Under the pieces are notes generated by a model. That model was not told where the DNA came from and made no database searches. It saw only the letters and a list, made by a program, of their open reading frames with translations. A program made the translations under genes and the position numbers. This document shows, piece after piece, positions 1 through 3,867 of a DNA stretch of 6,830 nucleotides; positions within the stretch are counted from its first letter, which is position 1, and every line of letters begins with the position of its first letter. This stretch comes from Thermoproteota archaeon (GTDB taxonomy: Archaea > Thermoproteota > Methanomethylicia > Methanomethylicales > B66-G16), in the NCBI GenBank assembly GCA_003649085.1, contig QMQV01000077.1, positions 1 through 6,830 on the forward strand, read 5' to 3'.

Positions 1-1301
1 ATTTTATTTATATCTTCCTCGAATTCCTCCTCTATCGCTTTCAGTTCGAGGAGTTTCACTAAAAGAACGTTCTGCGACATGAGAAAGTGATCGATGTAAA
101 TCGTGATATCCTCCAATTCGCTCCCCGTAGCCGAGCGCAGCGTATACCTCTCGAACTCAAGGATGAAGAACGAGTAATAGGGAGACGGAGGAGGTTCGCT
201 CTCGTGCCTTTTTCTTGTTATAAGAAGATCCGATTTTATATCGTCAACACATTTTTCGACCCACTCCTTAGTAATCCATTTGTATTCTGCCTTGAGTCCT
301 ATTTTTTCGTTAAATATGAGGTTTTTCCTCGTGAATTCGTCATAGGGATTTACTGGTCTGAACGCTCTTATCTCACCGCTTTTGTAAAATTCCGGTGCGA
401 AAAACTCCTTCCAGGCCCACGCCGTTATTCGGGTAAACGATGTTGCCTCCGCTCCCGGACGGTGAAAGAGCGTTGGCGCGGATTTTCTTTCGGTGTCTTT
501 CGAAAACCCGTGCTTTATCATTTTGAATCTTGCGACCTTAGGCTTGAGGCCCTCGCGCATGTCGTTTATCACCGCTTCCTTCGTTTTGATGAGCCTTTCG
601 AGCTCCTTAACTCTGGTTTCAACCTCGCGCCTGAACATTTCCTTCCATTCCTGATAGGCGTTGAATTTCACTCTCAGCACATCCTTCTCGACGCGCGGCA
701 GTTCTTTGAGCCGCGGATTTTTCTCGAGGTCCTCCAAACTTTTCATATCGAAAAAATCCTGAATTATGGTCGGAAATATGTTTCGTTGCTGCATGAAACT
801 CATGCTCAGGCGACCGGGTGCGCCCTCTCCGCTGTAGAAATCTACCTGGTCGATGAACATCGCCTTCAGATTATGCTCCATGTTCTTTTCGAAATAATCG
901 AGTATCTCCTTGTAGCGGCGGTAGTCGTGCTTCAGCAGCTCCAGGTCCGCGATCTGCCTCACTATTTCATCGACCGTTGTTCTTATCTGAGCCGCGAGCG
1001 CGTCCTTCTGACCCATCACGAGTTCGTAGTACGCCCTGTGCGTCGGCGAAATCTCTATCATTTCATCTACCTTCCTCACCTTATATTCCTGGTTGTTCAG
1101 CCAGAACAGCGTGGAATAGTAGAGGCGCTGCCACATGTTCATCTGAAGCAGCGCCGTGGAGTTGAGCGCGGTTCTCGTGTCCGGCGGATAGAGAAGCAGC
1201 GCCCATCCCGAGAACTTTCCGACACCGCCCGGGCTGCAATCCAGATACTTGCTCCACGTCTTGTATCCATCGCCCTTCATGTCCTTAAGAATGTATCCCA
1301 T
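1..1301 (-). CDS. Unrecognised large cytosolic coiled-coil protein (N-terminal 433 codons, cut by window edge)
   Basis: An uninterrupted frame runs from an ATG at 1301 to the left edge with no stop, so the gene is 3'-truncated by the window. The protein starts MGYILKDMKGDGYKTW. I do not recognise the family. There is no signal peptide or membrane helix, so it is probably cytosolic. Residues 1-90 are compact and aromatic-rich (SPGGVGKFSGW at 23-33). Residues about 97-141 and 205-252 are charged, heptad-like helices that look like coiled coils, joined by a Gly/Met segment (GEGAPGRLSMSFMQQR, 158-173). Residues 290-350 are rich in Trp and Phe, and the visible part ends in another acidic helix (about 404-433). 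No nucleotide-binding or catalytic motif is visible. The ATG has no clear Shine-Dalgarno, but an AT-rich TATA-like tract lies about 24 bp upstream, which suits a leaderless transcript. A 413-codon antisense frame on the plus strand is a shadow of this gene. Confidence 0.8.
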   Translation of the reverse strand, partial: MGYILKDMKGDGYKTWSKYLDCSPGGVGKFSGWALLLYPPDTRTALNSTALLQMNMWQRLYYSTLFWLNNQEYKVRKVDEMIEISPTHRAYYELVMGQKDALAAQIRTTVDEIVRQIADLELLKHDYRRYKEILDYFEKNMEHNLKAMFIDQVDFYSGEGAPGRLSMSFMQQRNIFPTIIQDFFDMKSLEDLEKNPRLKELPRVEKDVLRVKFNAYQEWKEMFRREVETRVKELERLIKTKEAVINDMREGLKPKVARFKMIKHGFSKDTERKSAPTLFHRPGAEATSFTRITAWAWKEFFAPEFYKSGEIRAFRPVNPYDEFTRKNLIFNEKIGLKAEYKWITKEWVEKCVDDIKSDLLITRKRHESEPPPSPYYSFFILEFERYTLRSATGSELEDITIYIDHFLMSQNVLLVKLLELKAIEEEFEEDINK

Positions 1302-1316
1302 AACTTATGTTTCGGC

Positions 1317-1332
1317 GGAATAAAATAAAAAA
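1317..1332 (-). promoter_or_regulatory. TATA-like promoter of the coiled-coil gene
   Basis: On the minus strand a run of T and A (CTATTTTTTATTTTATT) is centred about 24 bp before the ATG at 1301. That spacing puts the transcription start at or next to the start codon, as in archaeal leaderless mRNAs. There is no factor-B recognition element clear enough to call. Confidence 0.45.
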
Positions 1333-1474
1333 TAGAATGTTTCGCAAAATTAGTTTCAATACAACTTTGCGCTTAATCAACTGCGGTGGGTACAGGATAC
1401 GGGAGCATTGTAGCTTTTATCCACCAAACGTAGTCGGCGTCGAGATACGTTCCACATCGATTACCGCGAGACGG

Positions 1475-1490
1475 GAAAGAAAGAGCAAAA
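1475..1490 (-). terminator. Possible T-rich terminator of tRNA-Ile
   Basis: About 22 nt beyond the tRNA-Ile 3' end the minus strand reads TTTTGCTCTTTCTTTCC, a pyrimidine and T-rich tract of the kind at which archaeal RNA polymerase stops. There is no hairpin before it. This is composition only. Confidence 0.35.
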
Positions 1491-1525
1491 TACAATGCTT
1501 CGGAAATAAGGTGGGCCAGGCCGGA

Positions 1526-1558
1526 TTTTCGTTTGGTCGCGAATCCGCTATCGATGAT
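1526..1558 (-). other. tRNA-Ile intron 4 (33 nt, T-loop, 59/60)
   Basis: The T-stem GCCGG/CCGGC is the outer helix. Exon TTCG pairs with intron CGAA (4 of 4), the 5' bulge is AA^A and the 3' bulge AA^T. Cutting both gives the consensus T-loop TTCGAAT. The intron interior holds only a short GCG/CGC hairpin with loop GATT. The splice sites are well defined by the loop consensus. Confidence 0.87.
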
Positions 1559-1580
1559 TTCGAACCGGCGACCTCCGGTT

Positions 1581-1600
1581 ATCTTCGTGCCTGGCAGCCT
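1581..1600 (-). other. tRNA-Ile intron 3 (20 nt, canonical 37/38)
   Basis: This intron lies directly 3' of A37, after the UAU anticodon. Exon TCTT (1607-1604) can pair with intron AAGA (1585-1582), and a small TGC/GCA hairpin with loop CAG lies inside. The bulges are not the canonical 3 nt, so the fold is relaxed. The boundary can slide one base (AAGG versus ATAAC) without changing the mature sequence. Removal is required to form the loop CTTATAA and pair ACCGG with CCGGT. Confidence 0.78.
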
Positions 1601-1608
1601 TATAAGAC

Positions 1609-1626
1609 TTGCGCGAGCGCAGCTCT
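1609..1626 (-). other. tRNA-Ile intron 2 (18 nt, anticodon stem, 29/30)
   Basis: This is a textbook BHB in minimal length. Exon GCGC pairs with intron GCGC (4 bp), the 5' bulge is CG^A, the inner helix is GAGC/GCTC with a TGC loop, and the 3' bulge is AA^G. The cuts join CCG to GT and so complete the anticodon stem CCGGT. Confidence 0.88.
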
Positions 1627-1635
1627 CGGCGCTCT

Positions 1636-1661
1636 TTCTGACCCCCCGCTTCTGCGGGAGC
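1636..1661 (-). other. tRNA-Ile intron 1 (26 nt, D-loop, 20a/21)
   Basis: The core is a 7-bp hairpin, CTCCCGC/GCGGGGG (one U-G pair) with loop AGAA. Exon bases CTGG (1667-1664) pair with intron TCAG (1641-1638). The 5' bulge is TT^G and the 3' bulge AA^A. Splicing leaves D-loop AGCCTGGTTA. One extra G sits between the inner stem and the central helix, so the BHB is slightly relaxed, and the junction could shift by a base. Confidence 0.8.
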
Positions 1662-1708
1662 AACCAGGCTAAGCTACTGGCCCGAGTTTATATTCTATTT
1701 TTTCATCA

Positions 1709-1717
1709 TATAAAAAA
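1709..1717 (-). promoter_or_regulatory. TATA box of tRNA-Ile
   Basis: The minus strand reads TTTTTATAT, centred about 29 bp before the first base of the tRNA. This is the usual archaeal spacing for a start at or just before position 1. An A-rich stretch (AATAAAC) lies just upstream, where a factor-B element would be. Confidence 0.7.
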
Positions 1718-1741
1718 GTTTATTATTTTTTTGGTTAGGTT

Positions 1742-1766
1742 GGTTCTTTCCAACACCGGCATGATG
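1742..1766 (-). repeat. 25-bp motif copy A, upstream of tRNA-Ile
   Basis: Read toward tRNA-Ile, it begins CATCATGCC and ends TTGGAAAGAACC. It matches copy B (1866-1890) at 23 of 25 positions. Its promoter-side end lies 58 bp from the tRNA and about 29 bp from the centre of the TATA box. It is either an upstream activator or operator site, or one arm of an inverted-repeat element with copy B. Confidence 0.75.
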
Positions 1767-1865
1767 ATTGATAAGTAGGAGGAATTATCGGAAGCGCGCG
1801 GCGAAACGCCTTAAGCTTAAGCCGCTCTTCGCATAATCGTTACGAAGAGAATTGATTTTTGATAC
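1767..1865. other. Hairpin-rich core between the two divergent motif copies
   Basis: This 99-bp core has no credible reading frame. It holds GGCG-AAA-CGCC (1800-1810), a perfect 12-bp palindrome CTTAAGCTTAAG (1810-1821), and an inverted repeat CTCTTCG (1825-1831) with CGAAGAG (1843-1849), whose loop adds TAA/TTA. It may be a small structured RNA or a protein-binding region. No specific RNA family is recognised. Confidence 0.45.
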
Positions 1866-1890
1866 CATCATGCCCGTATTGGAAAGAACC
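1866..1890 (+). repeat. 25-bp motif copy B, upstream of tRNA-Tyr
   Basis: This copy starts CATCATGCC and ends TTGGAAAGAACC, in the same orientation relative to tRNA-Tyr as copy A is to tRNA-Ile. Its promoter-side end lies 54 bp from the tRNA and about 27 bp from the TATA-box centre. The matching spacing at both tRNA genes supports a regulatory role. Confidence 0.75.
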
Positions 1891-1912
1891 CACAGCCGGC
1901 TGCAAGCCTCAA

Positions 1913-1923
1913 ATTTTAAAAAT
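1913..1923 (+). promoter_or_regulatory. TATA box of tRNA-Tyr
   Basis: ATTTTAAAAAT is centred about 27 bp before the first base of tRNA-Tyr. A second AT-rich tract (TTAAAAATTTAT, 1933-1944) directly abuts the tRNA and is too close to be the box. Confidence 0.62.
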
Positions 1924-1963
1924 TTCGGAGTATTAAAAATTTATCCCGCCTTAGCTCAACGGT

Positions 1964-1992
1964 ATGCGCATGCGTATGCATGCGCAGGCTAC
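1964..1992 (+). other. tRNA-Tyr intron 1 (29 nt, D-loop, 20/21)
   Basis: Almost the whole intron is a perfect 9-bp hairpin, TGCGCATGC (1965-1973) with GCATGCGCA (1978-1986), loop GTAT. The flanking central helix is poor, with only G-U-type pairs between exon GGT and intron GCT. The splice points are therefore set mainly by the need to leave loop AACGGTA and could move by a base or two. Confidence 0.75.
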
Positions 1993-2009
1993 AGAGCGCC
2001 TGGCTGTAG

Positions 2010-2049
2010 TGCTTTGCCCAAGGCAAAGCCCCACAGCATGCGCTCGGAA
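2010..2049 (+). other. tRNA-Tyr intron 2 (40 nt, canonical 37/38)
   Basis: Just after G37 an 8-bp hairpin forms, GCTTTGCC (2011-2018) with GGCAAAGC (2022-2029), loop CAA. The 5' bulge AG^T and the 3' AA^A are in the expected places. Exon CTGT pairs perfectly with intron ACAG (2033-2036), but this lies 10 nt short of the 3' splice bulge; the segment next to that bulge (TCGG) pairs only weakly with CTGT. The fold is thus relaxed or dynamic. The intron carries GCATGCGC (2036-2043), also found in intron 1. Confidence 0.78.
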
Positions 2050-2139
2050 ACCAGGAGGTTGCCGGTTCAAATCCGGCAGGCGGGACTTTGAGAAACTTCA
2101 AAAGGAGTTCAAGATAAGGATGACGGGAAAACCGCTGCG

Positions 2140-3507
2140 CTACTCACCCAAATCAGGAGCGTTGGAGAGTCTGCTTCTCATTCTGTTCATGAATCTGTAG
2201 AAAACTTTCGCGCGCGGCAGTTTGAATCCGCCTTTTACCTCCACCATCGACGTAATTTTATAACTGAATATCCTTTCCTCGTAAGGTTTCAGTTTTCTCA
2301 CGCGCCACACGAGTTCGGTCCCCTTCGTTACGGCCCTCCTTCGGGGTTTGGGTCCTGTATAACCGTTTACCTTAAATATCATGGGAACGAGGTCGCGAAT
2401 CACCAATCCTTCTATTTCCTTACCTACCCTGTTTTTAATCTCTATCACCACCGTAAAACTTTCACCCGTCTTAACCTTCTTTTTGTGTATGATGCGCTTT
2501 TCGATGCTTACAACTCTAACCGCGTAAAGCATAAACCATAAAGCACCGCCGATTAGGATTAAAAGAACGAGCAGCGGAGCGTAATTTATTTCGTATTCTA
2601 TAACCGCGTAGTCCATTGGATAGATTCTGCGAATGTTCCATGTGGTCACGCCTCCCTCCCTGCTCGGTTTTGGTCCCTGAATGTGAGAATAGAAGCCCGA
2701 AGAAGCACCCAAGTTCTCGCTCACTTCAACGTTTTCCGCTACGATATTCCCGAGGTTGTACACCTTTATTTTCACGCGCTCCCCTATAAATACGGGGTTG
2801 CGCTCGTACGTTTTCTTGATTATTGCTGCAGGCTTCACGCTGAAGCATCTCGTCGCGGAATCCATGGGTTCGTTCCTGTAAAGCAGCACCATACTCGCGC
2901 AGTATCTTCCCGATGCTAAACCGGCTTTAAGGGTAAAGTTATGCACTATTTCCTTTTTCTCTCCCTGAGCCAACTCAAGTTTATACGATGCTTTATTTAG
3001 CGTCGCGGTGGTGTTGCTGAGATAAATATTGGCGGTAACGTTTTCGATAGGGGCTATGCCCGGATTTACAACACTCGCACGCAGCGAAACGTAACCCAGC
3101 GGCACGTAATCGCCTGCGATTTTAAAATCTTCGATTGCGGCGTACGCTTCCTTCACTACCGTAATAAGAAATTCGTCGCTTGCGGTTTTGTTCAATCTCG
3201 GCGACTCTACGGTGACCACAACCTTATACACACCCACCGGCGTGGAATATGTGGGCGAAACGTACACATGCTTCGTTACCGATGTGTTTGCCTTTACGAA
3301 ACCGAAGGAATCCACGGTCATCCACGGTTTTATTCCCGTAAGGTGCATCACTATCCAATCATCAACTTCGGTGGTTAAAGTTAGGTTGTACATCAACGTT
3401 TGCCCTGCCTTGACTTTTGCTATCTTAGGTGTTATTTCAAGGCTGAGGGCAGAGGTAAGCGCCGGCATCAGCAGAAACGTACAGCAAAGCAGCAATATTC
3501 TTTTCAT
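2140..3507 (-). CDS. Secreted, membrane-anchored beta-sandwich surface protein (COG1361/DUF11-like)
   Basis: This is a 455-residue protein with an N-terminal secretion signal (MKRILLLCCTFLLMPALTSA, cleavage near 20). Next come two Ig-like regions: about 22-118, ending STPVGVYKVVVTV like NPCBM-associated NEW3 domains, and about 128-226, CARDB-like. A third beta-domain at 238-308 is followed by one membrane helix (about 309-333), a basic stretch (RVVSIEKRIIHKKK) and a fourth beta-domain (343-415) similar to the third. Six N-X-S/T sequons all precede the helix and none follow it, so the N-terminal part is outside and the C-terminal domain inside. The ATG at 3507 was chosen because GGTGA lies just upstream and overlaps the alternative GTG at 3513. 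The role is unknown; it may scaffold or anchor surface structures. The family assignment is by eye. Confidence 0.85.
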   Translation of the reverse strand: MKRILLLCCTFLLMPALTSALSLEITPKIAKVKAGQTLMYNLTLTTEVDDWIVMHLTGIKPWMTVDSFGFVKANTSVTKHVYVSPTYSTPVGVYKVVVTVESPRLNKTASDEFLITVVKEAYAAIEDFKIAGDYVPLGYVSLRASVVNPGIAPIENVTANIYLSNTTATLNKASYKLELAQGEKKEIVHNFTLKAGLASGRYCASMVLLYRNEPMDSATRCFSVKPAAIIKKTYERNPVFIGERVKIKVYNLGNIVAENVEVSENLGASSGFYSHIQGPKPSREGGVTTWNIRRIYPMDYAVIEYEINYAPLLVLLILIGGALWFMLYAVRVVSIEKRIIHKKKVKTGESFTVVIEIKNRVGKEIEGLVIRDLVPMIFKVNGYTGPKPRRRAVTKGTELVWRVRKLKPYEERIFSYKITSMVEVKGGFKLPRAKVFYRFMNRMRSRLSNAPDLGE

Positions 3508-3560
3508 TTTCACCCACTTTTATTCAAAACTATGCTGTCAATATTATTTAGTTAAAATTA

Positions 3561-3569
3561 TTTTAAAAA
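3561..3569 (-). promoter_or_regulatory. TATA box of the surface-protein gene
   Basis: The minus strand reads TTTTTAAAA within a long AT-rich stretch. It would start transcription near 3538, leaving a leader of about 30 nt that carries GGTGA before the ATG. Motif copy C lies about 25 bp further upstream. The site is near-symmetric and could also serve the plus strand. Confidence 0.55.
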
Positions 3570-3589
3570 CTTAATAAGAGAGTAGAACG

Positions 3590-3614
3590 GGTTGTTTCCA
3601 ACATTGGCGTGACG
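3590..3614 (-). repeat. 25-bp motif copy C, upstream of the surface-protein gene
   Basis: Read toward the gene it begins CGTCACGCC and ends TGTTGGAAACAACC, matching copy A at 20 of 25 positions. Its promoter-side end is about 25 bp from the TATA-box centre, similar to the 27-29 bp at the two tRNA genes. Confidence 0.62.
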
Positions 3615-3752
3615 ACTCAGGAGCAACCAATAATCCAACCCCGCACCCCAAACTCCTGCCACAGCGACGAGCCTTGTAACCAACACTTAATTCGGCTTTT
3701 CCCGATTTATACCGATAGCGGTGACAACGAGACAAAGTTTCGATTTTGGTTT

Positions 3753-3776
3753 CATGCTGCTGATGTTGGAAAGACC
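3753..3776 (+). repeat. 25-bp motif copy D (diverged, inverted relative to C)
   Basis: It starts CATGCTGC and ends ATGTTGGAAAGACC, matching copy A at about 20 of 24 positions with one base missing. It points rightward, but no clear TATA box or gene lies at the expected distance; only a weak ACATAAGA is near 3803. Confidence 0.55.
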
Positions 3777-3798
3777 GTAGAAAAGACCCTTTCCGACA
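3764..3798. repeat. Imperfect inverted repeat (10-bp stem)
   Basis: TGTTGGAAAG (3764-3773) pairs with CTTTCCGACA (3789-3798) around a 15-nt loop. The pairing is complete with one G-U in a plus-strand RNA and has one A-C mismatch in a minus-strand RNA. The right arm may be a decayed fifth copy of the 25-bp motif. It lies about 70-100 bp past the stop of the cysteine-rich gene and could also be part of its 3' end. Confidence 0.45.
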
Positions 3799-3867
3799 CT
3801 AACATAAGAATTACACAAGCGGTAGAAAAAGAAGCGAGCGTAAATGTCCATCTTCTTATCGAAGCGC

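Larger units (their letters stand above)
1302..1511. other. Gene-free spacer between tRNA-Ile and the coiled-coil gene
   Basis: These 210 bp hold the promoter of the left-hand gene and the 3' flank of tRNA-Ile. Short frames on both strands lack a plausible start, ribosome site or protein-like composition. The one structural signal is a plus-strand stem: GGTGGGTA at 1385-1392 pairs with TATCCACC at 1418-1425 (8 bp, one G-U) around a 25-nt interior that contains a 3-bp AGC/GCT hairpin. No gene is supported here. Confidence 0.5.
1512..1683 (-). tRNA. trnI: tRNA-Ile(UAU) with four introns
   Basis: A perfect acceptor stem (GGGCCAG with CTGGCCC) bounds a 172-nt gene. Removing four introns leaves a canonical 75-nt tRNA: U8-A9; D-stem GCTT/GAGC; 10-nt D-loop AGCCTGGTTA; anticodon stem CCGGT/ACCGG (5 of 5 pairs); loop CTTATAA with anticodon UAU at 1604-1602; variable loop AGGTC; T-stem GCCGG/CCGGC; T-loop TTCGAAT; discriminator A73. 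Exons are 1683-1662, 1635-1627, 1608-1601, 1580-1559 and 1525-1512. Two introns (29/30 and 59/60) show a 4-bp helix between 3-nt bulges, and the predicted cuts give exactly the cloverleaf; the other two are relaxed. CC follows A73 but the final A is not encoded. UAU should read the isoleucine codon AUA. A contiguous search with standard tRNA models would very probably miss this gene. Confidence 0.9.
1945..2085 (+). tRNA. trnY: tRNA-Tyr(GUA) with two introns
   Basis: The acceptor stem is CCCGCCT/AGGCGGG (7 of 7) with discriminator A. The C1-G72 pair is the archaeal tyrosine identity pair and agrees with the anticodon GUA (2006-2008). Mature parts are U8-A9, D-stem GCTC/GAGC with loop AACGGTA, anticodon stem CCTGG/CCAGG, loop CTGTAGA, variable AGGTT, T-stem GCCGG/CCGGC and T-loop TTCAAAT. 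Exons are 1945-1963, 1993-2009 and 2050-2085, which add to 72 nt; two introns account for the remaining 69 nt. CCA is not encoded. The gene is transcribed away from tRNA-Ile and converges on the surface-protein gene that ends at 2140. Confidence 0.92.
3514..3867. other. Spacer between the pilin-like operon and the surface-protein gene
   Basis: These 354 bp hold the promoter of the left-hand gene, motif copies C and D, and an imperfect hairpin. Between 3615 and 3752 the minus strand is G-rich (two GGGG tracts around 3632-3646), and a lone TATA-like GGTATAAATC lies at 3706-3715. I found no tRNA or known RNA family in it. A 105-codon plus-strand frame from a GTG at 3609 has no ribosome site, overlaps the end of the cysteine-rich gene and is not convincing. 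Confidence 0.5.

Noticed and set aside
87..1328. 413-codon plus-strand open frame
   Set aside because: It is antisense to the coiled-coil gene, which has a better start, better protein character (charged helices) and an upstream TATA-like box. The plus-strand product is rich in Arg, Phe, Leu and His, as expected of a shadow frame.
1349..1366. TTTCAATAC before the coiled-coil gene as another motif copy
   Set aside because: Only about nine bases resemble the motif and one is missing. The position is roughly right, but the match is too short to count.
1761..1767. ATGATGA as a C box of a C/D guide RNA
   Set aside because: No D box or second C'/D' pair lies at a fitting distance, and the bases belong to the 25-bp motif.
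1307..1778. Plus- and minus-strand frames of 81-121 codons over the tRNA-Ile gene
   Set aside because: They overlap the tRNA exons and introns and lack ribosome sites; the tRNA explains the sequence.
1852..2200. Short frames across tRNA-Tyr
   Set aside because: They run through the tRNA and its introns. Their products have no protein-like pattern.
1742..3798. The 25-bp repeats as a CRISPR array
   Set aside because: Copies are 100-1,700 bp apart, alternate in orientation and have no regular spacers.
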